A DNA stretch of 64,000 bases from Coniella vitis. Taxonomy: Eukaryota; Ascomycota; Sordariomycetes; Diaporthales; Schizoparmaceae. The stretch is taken from contig WUJK01000005.1 in NCBI GenBank assembly GCA_011317545.1, forward strand, positions 2,976,001-3,040,000, read 5' to 3'. The translations under genes were made by a program, and so were the position numbers. The notes beneath the pieces were generated by a model. The model had not been told where the DNA came from and made no database searches. It was given only the letters and a program-made list of their open reading frames with translations. Of this stretch, positions 1 to 11,533 are shown in pieces (position 1 is the stretch's first letter; each line of letters starts with the position of its first letter).

Positions 1-3000
1 TAGCTATGTATAAATGGATGTACTGCTCGGCTTCGGCACATCTACTATGTATTCTAATGCGGCTTCTGGCGCGTGCTCGGCTATCTCGGGACTGATGCGT
101 TCAGATGTGATTGTGAAGGGGTTCTTGTCAATGGGTGTCGCTGCTAGGATGGATGCATTGTGCGGACGTTGGCCGGTTGGGAGTGTGTGTGTGTGTGTGT
201 GAATGGAGTCATACGTCTCGTAGCCGTGCTCTCCAAAAATTCATGAGGGAGCAGAGTCTCCGCCGGTGGTGGAGTATCCCGTGAGCCTCTTACACAACAC
301 CGCCCCCTCTGGGTCTACAAGAGACAACACTGCTTTGTGACCTGGATCCAGTCTCTGAGTCTAGTCGCCGATCCAATGGGAGATATTAAGCTAAAGGTGA
401 TGTCGTTGACTCTTGAATCTTGCCTCAATTCACACTTCACACTGATCAAGCTTCAAGGTGGTATTGAGCGTTTACAGGGGATATCCTTTGCCAGTGCTAC
501 TGGGACCGACACAGTTTCAGTGTGACACCTTTCTTGGGCGCCCCTGGAAGAAATGACATTGTTGCCTGTGTTGTAGCTTTCATCATCATCGTCGTCGTCG
601 TCGTCGTCGTCGGTGGCGGCTCCTGTTTCTCGGATCCATTTTGTGGGCCTACGCTCGAGCATCACAGCGTCATTCAACGAAAGATGAAGAAGCCAGGGAA
701 AAAACGGCTTTCACGGCAGGTGGCTAGAAGGGGCTGAGACAATATGGCGTCCCCTGTGCTCGCTTCCAAGTCCTCAGAAACAGACCATTTGCCTTTGTAG
801 TTTCGAAAGAGGACCCAGCACTCGCCGAGCCACTCACTCGCCGTTCGGCAAAGCGCCGTGCTGTAGTATATGTGATGCAAGTTGTGAGCATGCTTCGCAT
901 TATTGTTCAGAGCCTTGACCGGTTCCAATTAGTGAGTATAATATAGACAGGCGGCAGTGAATGGGGAGAAACAAAAGGGGCCAACAGGAGAAGGGGAGAG
1001 AGTTTTGTATCTGCACCGGCACGCCTGGGGTCGTGATTATTTGTAGCATATGCAAACAACACGTACGTACACTTGACGAGAGCAGACTGGTCGATGGACG
1101 ACCAAACAACACACAAAACTGCGACGAACGAGACGCGCATCCTTTGCAGGGTCAAGCGGTTTTGTGTGCCACCCTGCAGCAGAATGCTTATGCCTCCTTC
1201 TGCATTCACTGCACTGGGCTGGGCTGCAAGGCTGGGCATGGCACCGTCGTACTCGGCCTGAGCCGCAGATGCAGGTGATGCTCAATTGCTGTAAGTACTA
1301 CATAAAGAAGCTGCCACTAGGGTCTGAAACAGGAAGCTGGGGGCTGCTCCAATCCAGTAGGGGCATTGCTGTGTGGCTGATGCCTGGTACAGCAACATAG
1401 TACCATCTACACCAGCTTGGGGCTCTGCCACACTCCCACACTGGCCCCCCCCGGCCCCCTGCCCCGGGGATCAATATCCCACAACAGTAAAGCGTAAGCA
1501 AGACGCGAGATGGCTCTGCTCAGCTCATATAGCCTAGCAGCATATACTATGTATCTATAACATGCGCCTTTCTCCTGGTCTTTTGCAATATAGTAATGGT
1601 GTTTCAAGGGTGGGACTCTGCTTGCAGCCCTTTGCCCCCTTAGCGCCTGTTCCGGCAGTCTACGGCCGGTGCCGCTCGTCTCATGTTTCGGAGTTGGCAG
1701 GGGGGAGCGGACGCCATTGGTGGGCGGCGAGTGGTGCTCTAGCGTCAGCGCTCCCCAACTTGGGCTTGCAGGCTTGCAGGCTTGCCCGTGCCATGGTACT
1801 ACTACATAGTACAGTATGCTATTTAACGCCTGGCTGACTAATAAAGAGCGCTGGTTTGACTCAACTCTTCTTTTCTTTCGTCTGAACAAGGTCAATAGCA
1901 TTCTTTGAACGACACATCATTTACTTGGCACCTGTTTTTGGTCTATACTTATCAACCTGCGCATTATGTTTCTTTAAGCATCATAATCGCGTGAGTATTT
2001 ATATGTTTATCCAGTGTTGCTGCTATAGTGCCCTGTATGTATTGAAGTACCTCGGTACTTGGGTACTTGCAGCTTCGTACTAGGCCCTTCTTGCCTAGTC
2101 CAGCAGTACCTGCATTAGAAGGCACGATAACGTCAGGGGGGTGTGGGAGGAGTGCCTTCTCAGTCTTTGATCCCGCCTGCCTTGCTGCCCTGTTGTGCCC
2201 AACAATGCTCTTTGTGCTTTGTGTGTTTTGCCGCCTGCCTCAGCCACGGCCACGTCACCCTATCCAGCCAATAAAGAATTTTACCTTGGTGGTTGTTCTT
2301 GTTCTGATGGTGTATTGTCTGCCATTGGCAGCGATGCCACAATCGCCGTGCGTGGCATCCCATCTATGCAGCAGCCATCCCACCGTCCACCCTGGAATGC
2401 ATCCATGAATAATCTTTATCCAACCCGATCCATCTGCTTACCACCAAGAGGATCCCGGTCCGTCAAGCGACGTCGTCAACTTCGGGTTCGCGAAATGAGC
2501 GACAACCAGAAAGCGGAAGTGAGGAGACTACAGAAGAGGAGCCGTAACCGAAGCTTCGCTACACTGGCTAGAACCAATCTCAGCTCCAACTCCAGCTCCA
2601 GCTCCCTTTGCAGGTCCTAAACGCTGCGAATCGCACGGCCAGTAACAAGCCCCCACCTCGAGCGAGCAGGGTCTGGACAAACACGGGACAAGAACAGAAA
2701 AAAAAAAAATAACAAAAGAAGGAGGCCAAAAAGGAGGGGAAGAGAACATGGGCCCAGAGACGAGACGGTTTCTGTGTTTGGTGTTTACGTCTGAAGCCCA
2801 CACGCGTCAGTCCCTGACGACGTCCAGAGTCCAGCAGCGGCATCCCTGCAGCCCGTTGCTCTATCCCTGCAATCCACCCCAGCGGGGAACAGCCTCAACG
2901 CTATGCGGCGCCCCCCCCGGCCGACCGACGACTACCATGTACTGTCATGCCTCCCTCTTGCGCAACCCTCATCCATCGCTGGGTCATTGGCCTGACTGAG

Positions 3001-3210
3001 GCAATGGCCGAAGATCCGCTTGCTCCTCGCCTCGCCCTGCTAGTCTGTGGAGCCCAGGGGCTGGCCCTCGCCGCCCAGATCGGATGCGGCATCTACATAG
3101 GACACCGCAGCCACCAATGGCCATTCTGGGAATGCCACCAAAGGCAATGTGGGAACGATCCCCATGGCCATGCACTCCATCCACACAACGGCCTTGTTCT
3201 CGTGTTGTCG
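1..3210. other. Gene-free left flank
   Basis: I see no supportable gene in this stretch. Short open frames exist on both strands but lack splice support or recognisable domains. It holds a GT dinucleotide run at about 184-201, a CAT/CGT trinucleotide run at about 577-613, a poly-A run near 2700, and TACTATGTA-type motifs near 43, 1546 and 1804. The last 300 bases before 3210 are probably the distal promoter of the aspartic protease. Confidence 0.6.
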
Positions 3211-3221
3211 CTCGCTGCATT

Positions 3222-3227
3222 TATAAG
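3222..3227 (+). promoter_or_regulatory. Putative TATA box of the aspartic protease gene
   Basis: TATAAG lies about 365 bases before the ATG at 3591. The intervening leader is pyrimidine-rich and then carries a poly-A run. Position and sequence are plausible for a core promoter, but the transcription start is not visible. Confidence 0.35.
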
Positions 3228-3514
3228 TCTTCTTGGTTCCCCTTGCATCTAGGCTACCCTTATACCCGTTGTCCATCACCAGCTCTTCTCTTCTTTTTTC
3301 TACACCCAGACCAAGCAGCTGGGAGTTTAGTTCCTTTTTTCAATTCTTCCTCTTTCAGACACTTAGCTGCCCAGGTGGTAGTAGTTCTTCGATTCTCTAG
3401 AACTCTATTTTCATACATCCCTCATACACACACTCTCTCGAGCCTCCTGGTGGACCGTGGTTGTGCTGATCACCCTGCTTCAACTTTATTTCATCTCTTC
3501 CCAAAAACAAGACG

Positions 3515-3541
3515 AAAAAAAAAAAAAAAAAAAAAAAAAAA
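3515..3541. repeat. Poly-A run of about 26 in the leader of the protease gene
   Basis: A nearly pure A homopolymer lies about 50 bases before the ATG at 3591, inside the probable 5' UTR. Such runs are length-variable. It also makes a spurious upstream extension of the reading frame look like lysine repeats. Confidence 0.8.
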
Positions 3542-3590
3542 CTACAGAAACCAAGACCGCAGTACGGATCTGGACACACAGATATTCAAA

Positions 3591-5069
3591 ATGCAGACCT
3601 TTGGTGCCTTTCTGGTGGGCTTGCTGGCGGTGAGTGCCGAGCTCGCCGCCGCCGCCCCCGCGCAGGTCAAGACTCGCAGTGGCCACAAGAGATCCGGCTC
3701 GGGCTCTCTCTCGGTCAAGGTCAAGCCTCGCTCCGCCACCAACTACAAGCATCCTGCTTTCTCCATGATCAAGGCCATCAACAAGTACAACAAAACTATG
3801 CCCGCGCACCTCGACGCCATCCGCCAGGCCTACCGTGGCACACCCTCGAAGCGTGGCGAGTCTGGCAGTGTCACCACCACCCCAGAATCCTACGACGAGG
3901 AGTACCTGACAAAGGTCCAGATTGGAACCCCAGCCCAGACCCTGCCTCTGGACTTTGACACTGGATCCAGTGACCTCTGGGTCTTTAGCTCCCTGACGGC
4001 CAGCAAAGATGTTGATGGCCAGACTGTCTACGATGTCAACTCCAGCTCCACTGCCAAGGAACTCAGCGGTGCTTCCTGGTCTATCAGCTATGGCGACGGC
4101 AGTTCGTCGAGTGGGAAGGTCTACACCGATACTGTCACTATTGGCAACCTCACTTATGCCTCGCAGGCTGTGGAGGCTGCCACTAGTGTCTCGGACGAGT
4201 TTACTGACGACGCTGACAATTCGGGCCTGGTTGGCCTGGCTATGAGCTCCCTCAACACCGTCACTCCCACCGCTCAGAAGACTTTCTTTGACAACATCAA
4301 GTCCTCCTTGACCAATGAGCTCTTTGTCGCCGACTTGAATCACGATGTTGCCGGTACCTACACGTTTGGTGCCATTGATTTTACCCCGACCGTCTACTAC
4401 GCTGCCCTTGACACCTCGAGCTCCGAGCTTGACGGCTACTGGACCTTTTCGGCTTCAGGCTACGCTGTGGGCAATGGTACCACAACTACTACCTCATCTT
4501 CCACCTCGTCCGGTCAGGATAGCGACAGCGACAGCGGTTACGGCTTCGGTGGTGGCCCCGGCGGCCCCGGCGGCAATGGCAACAATTACAACAACAACAA
4601 CGACGATGATGAGTCAGGCGGCTGGTTCAAGCGGGCCACCACATCCAGCCACAAGCAGCACGCTACGCGTGATGTGACAGTGGGCAAGCGCACCGTCACT
4701 CTCACCGACTCCACCATTACTGGCATTGCTGACACGGGTACCACTCTCCTCATGTTGCCTGACGAGGTTGTCACTGCCTACTATTCCGAGGTCTCAGGTG
4801 CCGAGTACAGTGAGCAGGAGGGTGGATACATCTTCTCCTGCGACGCCGACGTGCCTGACTTTTCCTTTGGCGTTGGTGATGGTGTGATCAGCGTGCCTGG
4901 CTCCTACATCAACTGGGCTCCCATTGACTCTGAGACATGCTACGGTGGTATACAGAGCGACTCGTCCATTGGCTTTTCCATCTTCGGCGACATTGCCATC
5001 AAGGCTGCCTATGTCGTTTTCGACAGTGGCAACAGCCGAGTTGGCTGGGCCCAGAAGGCTACCGCATAA
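3591..5069 (+). CDS. Secreted pepsin-like aspartic protease (A1 family) with a low-complexity insert
   Basis: This is an acid endopeptidase of the fungal pepsin (aspergillopepsin/endothiapepsin) type, made as a secreted zymogen. It has 492 residues in one exon. The ATG at 3591 is chosen because it begins a clean signal peptide (MQTFGAFLVGLLAVSAELAAA); the frame stays open upstream to 3084 only through leader sequence. A basic propeptide follows, with a Lys-Arg pair near residue 87 as the likely maturation site. The first catalytic Asp is in DTGSSD (about residue 123) with the partner YGDGSSS flap, and the second is in DTGTTL (about residue 381). Between them, at about residues 294-364, sits an unusual insert: a Thr/Ser run, an Asp-Ser run, a Gly-Pro-Gly stretch, an Asn/Asp run and a WFKR dibasic site. 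Typical family members are near 400 residues, so the insert accounts for most of the excess. Confidence 0.93.
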   Translation: MQTFGAFLVGLLAVSAELAAAAPAQVKTRSGHKRSGSGSLSVKVKPRSATNYKHPAFSMIKAINKYNKTMPAHLDAIRQAYRGTPSKRGESGSVTTTPESYDEEYLTKVQIGTPAQTLPLDFDTGSSDLWVFSSLTASKDVDGQTVYDVNSSSTAKELSGASWSISYGDGSSSSGKVYTDTVTIGNLTYASQAVEAATSVSDEFTDDADNSGLVGLAMSSLNTVTPTAQKTFFDNIKSSLTNELFVADLNHDVAGTYTFGAIDFTPTVYYAALDTSSSELDGYWTFSASGYAVGNGTTTTTSSSTSSGQDSDSDSGYGFGGGPGGPGGNGNNYNNNNDDDESGGWFKRATTSSHKQHATRDVTVGKRTVTLTDSTITGIADTGTTLLMLPDEVVTAYYSEVSGAEYSEQEGGYIFSCDADVPDFSFGVGDGVISVPGSYINWAPIDSETCYGGIQSDSSIGFSIFGDIAIKAAYVVFDSGNSRVGWAQKATA

Positions 5070-6811
5070 AAAGTTGGTGAACGCGACTGGATCGGATTAC
5101 TTGAAAGCTTTGGGGTAATTGCGAAGCGTCGCTGTTCTTTCTTTTTAGAGCCCCTTTTATCTATCATGAACTTGTCTCCGAGACGCTCTGGTTTTGGGTT
5201 ATTACACACAAAGGCTATTGCTGTCTTGTCGTCACATGTTGTGTAAGATTTGCGATTGCTGTGGTCTTGTTCGAGCCCGATGGCTCTGCATTATACCAAC
5301 AACGTCACCACATATGTACACCTTTTTCCCCTGGTCATATTTTCTACCTGTCAAAAATATCAGAAGTTTTATTGTATTTTCAAACTGCTTGTACTATGCC
5401 AATTAGCGAAATACCGAATTGATACCATACCTATTTACACTCAATTTTGGTTGCTTTGTACATTTGTTCCAGTGTGTGCATTGACGAGGTTCTTCGCGAA
5501 CGAAGAGGAAGATGATGCGCCAAGATGACGGCAAAGAAGCAGTCTACCTCAGTTTCAAGTTTGCAAACCAAGAATGCTCACGCGGCTTCCCGTCATGCCG
5601 CTGATACCTCAGAATATCTAGACGTCTCCTTTATGCCAAATGACCCTATTGAGTAGAAGCGGACAAGGGGACTGGAAAAGAGCTGAATCACCAAGCCAAA
5701 GAGTTTGAGTCAAATGATTTTAAGAGGGCTTGTATGCCTTCAGAGATCATGAAGGCTGGGGGAAAAAAAGGTACCCCATGCTTCGTAACGTTGTTTTTAT
5801 ATTGTTGAAAATGGGCATGCTTTAGCTCTTTTTGAGGTGTATACATCAAAGAGGCGCGTTAGTTGGGCTGATACCAGCATTTGGGATTTCATAAAGACAC
5901 TATTGACGACAACATCATTATCATCTTGTTATTACCAACAGTTACTCTGTTCGTTAGATTTCTTTTCCTCTTATTTCTTTTTATTTCGTATTCTATTCTA
6001 CAAATTCAAAGGTAATTGGCTCAGCTCGCTCTCTGACTCGAGCATACACGATCAACGTGACAATTACTCACTCACTGGCATCAATCATCTACTTACTATA
6101 CGCCGCCCAAGGAACCAGTGCTTCACGAGAGACCTTCAAGATCCCTTTGAATTGAATTGGCTGCTGTGGAGTTTAGGGATTCCAGCGTCTTGGATGCTTG
6201 TCTTATTTTGGCTCGGGTCGCGCGTGACTTGGCGAATGAGATCTATGAAGCGCGGTTCCTCCTTCTCCTTGCCACTTCCAGATCGAAACTTCTCTCTTGA
6301 AAGGAGAAAAGGTCAAATTGCACCGTTAATATTGTACCGATACCCCACCCAGAGCCCGCTCATGTCCATTATCGCGTTTCGGCTCCTAGCCCGTTGGGGT
6401 ACACAAATCCCTTCGATATAATCACTATTATCTTTTTCTTCGGGTCTCGTTCTTCTTTTGTTTACCAATCAGCGTCTAAAAGGCTAGTTATCTCAGACTT
6501 TGTAAGTGCAATCCGCGATCCTACATATGTAGTCATCCTTGCACTTTCTCCAAGAGGCCCATATAGATGCAGCATTATCTTTTTCTTTTTTTAATACGAG
6601 TGTGCTTACTTCCTCGGTGTGCATCGGCGCGGCTCAGCCGGCACGAGACTACTGGTTGAGTATATATATGTATTATATTAAGCTTTGTGAATCGTTCAAA
6701 ACTCCTTTTGTCCCTCCAAAACTCCCGGCTTCTCGTCCATCCATGATTGATTGATCCCGTCTACATCCATCACCTCGTAGCGCTCCGCTCCGCCCCACCC
6801 CCGCGCCCATC
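5070..6811. other. Intergenic, AT-rich
   Basis: No supportable gene. A plus-strand open frame of 194 codons at 5837-6421 has a T-rich, hydrophobic-biased composition and no recognisable domain, so it is left out. The last 100 bases before 6812 are C-rich and are probably the leader of the NRPS-like gene. Confidence 0.5.
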
Positions 6812-9800
6812 ATGACTAACACCACCTCGACGCCCAGCACGTTCCACCGCCCCGAACCCGACCTGCTCCCCCGTCTCGTAGACCACCTAGCCCGCGAGCG
6901 GCCCACCGCCGCATACGGACTGTGGCCCGTCGCAAGCGACTCGTACGCGGCCGGCTTCCGCACAATCACGTACGCCCAGCTGGCCCACGCCGTCAATCGC
7001 CTTGCGTGGTGGATCACCACGGCCGTTGGTGGCGCGCCGCCCGAGACTCTCACCGAAGCGGCTGCTGCTGCTGCGGCGGCGGCGGATGAGCGGACTGTGT
7101 TGGCATATGTGGGGCCGAATGATATGCGGCTTACGGCGCTGATTGTTGCTTCGATCAAGGCTGGCTATGTGGTATGTGTTCTGGTTTGAGATGCGTAGCT
7201 TGTTTATCTACTCCCTCGTGTTGGGGACATCGTCGATTACAGGGAAAACGTCAATTGCCCTTGTGGTCCAGATTTCCTTGTTAATACATTCACCAAAGCT
7301 TTTCCTCACGTCGCCTCGTAATAGCTTGGCGGCCCAAAAGTCCCTCTTTGGCAAGCTGCAGTGCCAGACGCTGATCACAGCAGAATCGACATTGCCCACG
7401 ATCGGACCTTTGGTCGAAGCTGTCCAGGCACGGTGCCTGACGGTGCCGAGCATAGACGAGCTCCTTGATGTGCCTTCTGAGCCATTTCCGTTCGAGAAAT
7501 CATACGAAAACGGGTGCTCAGATCCGCTGCTTATCATGTAAGTTTGAATGCAAATGGAACGAAGCCGAAACAAAAGGATCGTTCGGGCAGTTCGGGCAGT
7601 TCGTCGCTAATTTGAATATTCTTTTTTTTTTTTTGGCCTTTTCACATAAAAGACACACCTCAGGCTCGACGGGTATACCAAAACCGCTTCTATGGAGACA
7701 GGATTACATATTCCGACACATGCTTGGCGCAGGACACCCGCTTCCACCAGACGATGGACTCACCTCTGTTGAACACTTCATCTGGGGGAAGCGAGTTATG
7801 GCCACCGTGCCACAATTCCATGTAAGGCATATGTAGACCCACCCAACTCACTCTTTAGTCCCTTGTAAAAACTCACACACATGCACCAGGGCGCCGGTAT
7901 ATTGCAATATCTGCTTTGGGCAATCGGCTTCGGCTGTATTCCTATCGCGCCCGCAGCAGTGGGCATCGTAACAGCTCAGGGCTTGGTGGATGCACTTAAA
8001 CACACGCCAGCCGAAGTCGCTATCCTCGTCCCGTCTGTCGTCGCAGACCTAGCAGAGAATCCAGACCTCCTCGCATACTGCGCAGCCCAGCTCAAGCTCA
8101 TCTTGTACATCGGCGGCGATCTGCCAGAGCCAATCGGCGACCTTGTCGCAGCCTCGATCCCCTTGCGATGCTGGTGGGGTGCTTCAGAAGTAGGTATCCC
8201 ACATCAGCTGACTCCTACGGACCTTGGCCCGGCTGGCTGGCGTTATATTCGCTTCCACCCTTCGGTCGGAGCTTTCTTTGATCCCATCTCGGAGGATACA
8301 TACGAATTGGTGATTCGCCAGAATAAGAGCCTCCCGCAACCAGCCTTTACGGTTAAAGGCCATGAGAACTTGGCCGAGTATCGCACAAAGGACATATTTC
8401 AGCCTCATCCCTCTGTCCCGAACGCATGGCGCTGGAGGAGCAGGGCAGACGATATCATCGTGCTGCTGAACGGGGAAAAGACTAACCCAGTCTCGATGGA
8501 GCAGCACGTTACCACGCAGAATCGTGACGTGGTTAGTGCATTGGTAGTGGGCACTCGGCGTTTTCAGACAGCGTTGCTTATTGAGCCGAGCGCTTTGGCC
8601 GAACAAGGACCGCTCAACACGTGCGAGCAAGCGGCATTGATTGAGCGTATCTGGCCAAGCGTCCAGAAGGCGAACGCCATCACACCAGCGCACGCCCGAG
8701 TCCACAAGTCGCTTATTGCCGTTGTGGATCGCCCCATGATTCGAGCAGGAAAGGGCACGCTTCAGCGGGCTATTAATGTCGAGCAGTATGAACCAGAGAT
8801 CCAGACTCTGTATGCTAATGCGGATGTGGCAGCGGATGATGAGCATCGGCCAGGAGAGGCACATGTGGATTCGAGTGACGCGCACAGCGTCATTCGCTTC
8901 GTTCGAGGAAGCGTCCGCTCTGTCCTCGACGGCGCTGGCGCGCACTTGGATGATGCCACTGGTAGTTTCTTTGAGCATGGTATGGACTCTCTCATGGCGC
9001 TACAGCTTATTAGACGTTTACGACGCGGCTTGCACCGTCCTGAGCTTGGTTTATCGACAATATACTCGAACCCAACGATCGCGCAATTGACAGCGGCAAT
9101 CACATCGGGCAGATGCTCAAGACCAGGACAGTGACGCTTTGCTGGTGGAGCCCATGTTCAAGACATACCAAACGCTGCTCGAGCAGATTCCAGAGCCACA
9201 AAATGACTTCAGGAATAACGAGACGAAGCGAAGGCAGAATAGACCACTTACGGTTGTTCATACCGGCTCCACAGGTACTATTGGCACATTTCTTTTGCGT
9301 GCGCTTCTCGATCGACTAGGCATTGGCCGCATTTTCTGACTTAATCGTTCCCAAGACGGTGGTCATGCAACCCAAAAGCAACGGCTGGCGGAAAGGGATT
9401 TGGGTGCGGTAGGCCTGGAAGAGCGCGTAACGTTTCTGCAAACAGATCGTAGCAGTGCAAAGCTAGGGCTGAGCGAATCTGCATACGAAGAGCTTTGTGC
9501 ACAAGCAGGGTTAATTGTCCACAATGCGTGGCCCGTCAACTTCAATCTGAGCTTGAGCGCCTTCCAGCCGCACTTGTCTGGGTTAGTTAACCTTGTCCGT
9601 CTGGCGGCAGAGTCGATTCAGGGAGCCTCTTTCGCCTTCTTGTCGTCAGTCAGCGCCGTGCCAACGCAACAGGTACATACTGGTGAGATTCTACCGGCTC
9701 CCGAACGCATCATGGGCTTGGAAGAAGCCCCAAAGTTGAATGGGTATGCTCGAAGCAAATTCTTGTCTGAGTTGCTTTGCGATGCTGCAGCTCAGAGACT

Positions 9801-10416
9801 CAAAGTACCAACCACTGTCGTCCGCGTGGGCCAGGTCGCTGGGGCTATTCGCCAGTCAGGAAACAGTGGATGGAACCAAAGGGAATGGTTTCCCAGCCTC
9901 ATCCTTGGGTCATTGTCCATGGGCTGCTTCCCAGATTCTCTAGGCTCCCAATTCTCTACAGTTGACTGGGTGCCTGCCGATATCCTGGCCAATGTGCTTG
10001 TCGACGTCATCACGAAGGAGACGGAATTGGCTATGGGGGGCACTCACGGTGCGCAGGTCTTCAATGTACGCAACCCTGAGACGAGCACTTGGAATGCGTT
10101 GCTGCCCCCCATCATCAGCGCTGTAGGCTCTCAAGCTGGGTCTTCGGCCGAGTGCAACGTGGTAGCACCTGCCGAGTGGGTGGAGCGACTTGATGCTATG
10201 GCGTCAGAAGACAGCACGGATGGCAGTGAGAATCCAGCTGTGCGACTGCTGGACTTCTACCGCAGATACTTGTGGGATCTGCAGGATGAAGGTACAAAGA
10301 CGAATGTGCCTCCAATGTCGATCGGAAAAGCATTTGCTTGCAGTCCGGCGCTGCGCGATCTCCAAGCCATCGACTCGGCTTGGTTACAACGATGGATGGA
10401 GGAATGGACCAGGTGA
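6812..10416 (+). pseudogene. NRPS-like A-PCP-thioester reductase, interrupted by a frameshift and a stop
   Basis: Architecture is adenylation, carrier protein, then reductase, as in L-aminoadipate-reductase-like enzymes that activate a carboxylic acid and release it as an aldehyde or alcohol. Exons fit as 6812-7171, 7299-7537, 7653-7821 and 7890 onward, all with GT-AG introns and matching phase. The A domain shows SPRNSL, the HTSGSTGIPKP loop, WWGASEVG, YRTKDIF and a Lys in AGKGTL. The carrier site is HGMDSLMAL. The reductase has the Rossmann motif HTGSTGTIG, a YxxxK pair (NGYARSK) and a normal C terminus. Two lesions break it. Near 9105-9109, just after the carrier domain, one extra base shifts the frame with no GT-AG pair to explain it. 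At 9338-9340 a TGA replaces a residue inside the conserved (I)xLNRS segment. The substrate is unknown. It could be a true pseudogene, or these could be assembly errors. Confidence 0.85.
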
Positions 10417-11533
10417 CTCGGATGGGGAGCCGCAAGCTTGCGGTGAAGCCCGTCGTCTTTTCACAGCCTTCAGCGGATGGTGCAAAGCACGTTCCGGTCT
10501 CTTGACTCGCATCATTTGGGCAGGCGGTGGGAAACAGTGTCTGCTGTCGGTAGAATATGAGGGGCCATACTAATGTGTGGTTGTGGTTGTTGAGGATGCA
10601 TAGCTGTTAGTGATTAAAGGCTGAAAGGTAACCTACGGGTAGCTGACTCAGGCAGTGTACATGCAGCCATGTAACTCTCTTCTTATCGATAAGCAGTCAG
10701 GTAAGCATGTGCCAGCCCGGTCGCGGCTGGCTAGGGACTGCCCGCGGCAGGGATTTGTGCTTGCAGAAGGCACACTCACAGGCCCCAATTTCAGGTTGCT
10801 GACCTCTGGCTCTACATAGTACACACCTTGTGTTTATCAAGACCATGGCAATTTGACTGGTTCGAAGCTGCCATCTCTGCCCTGGTTTTCTTTTGTCATT
10901 CCGCATTAGTGCATGTTTCTTTCAAGATTTGCAAGATTTGTTGTAACCCAGCAGCCCTGCTTGTTCCAGAGGGGGGCCGGTTACAGGTACCTCCATGAGT
11001 ACTTTCTTTTGCACACCTGCCCTTAACCTGCTGCTGCTGCTGCTTGCTGCTATTGCCGTCACATGCACACCTGCCAACAGAAGCTGGCTAGGTATTTTTG
11101 TACCTATACGCAGCGCCAGAAAAGTCACGTCAGACCCAAGCTTCTCCCCGAACCCCACCAATCTGAATTGCTACCGCCACCACCAAGGCCGCTACCACCA
11201 CTGCAACCTGCAACCTGCACTCTGCAGTCTGCAACCTCGTCCAGCCAGGCACACGAGCAACCAGCCTTCGTCATCTGTGCAAGCAAGTTATCCCAGCAAC
11301 TTTGTCGATAACCTCGTCTGCCCGCCACAGATGCATCCGCCAATCTGACAGCTTCTCCTGCCGTTCCCTTTCGCGACTCCATCTCCCCTCTCCCGTGGCG
11401 AGCTATCGCAGAACCCCAAGCGCCAGTCCACTCCCGCCCAATCTGGACCCACGATAACCTCGACCCAAATCGCCAAACCCCGCCCCAAGATCCCTCCGCC
11501 GCCTCTCCTCGACGACACCGGCCTGCTGCCATC
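10417..11533. other. Intergenic, promoter and leader of ICE2
   Basis: No gene is supported. It holds a TACATAGTA motif near 10813, a CTG run near 11028-11043, and a C-rich, G-poor stretch from about 11160 to 11530 that is typical of a fungal 5' leader before the ATG at 11534. Confidence 0.55.

Noticed and set aside
2195..2620. Plus-strand frame of 141 codons
   Set aside because: Mixed low-complexity composition and no start context, domain or neighbour support.
3486..4343. Minus-strand open frame of 285 codons over the aspartic protease
   Set aside because: Antisense shadow with no domain; ends in a phenylalanine run made by the poly-A tract.
5837..6421. Plus-strand open frame of 194 codons
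   Set aside because: T-rich, no homology signal I can recognise, no splice signals, unlike the codon use of neighbouring genes.
9338..9340. The stop in the NRPS-like gene as a RIP product
   Set aside because: The expected codon by family alignment is Cys or similar; reaching TGA from TGC needs C-to-A, which is not the RIP change, and the gene is not otherwise AT-shifted.
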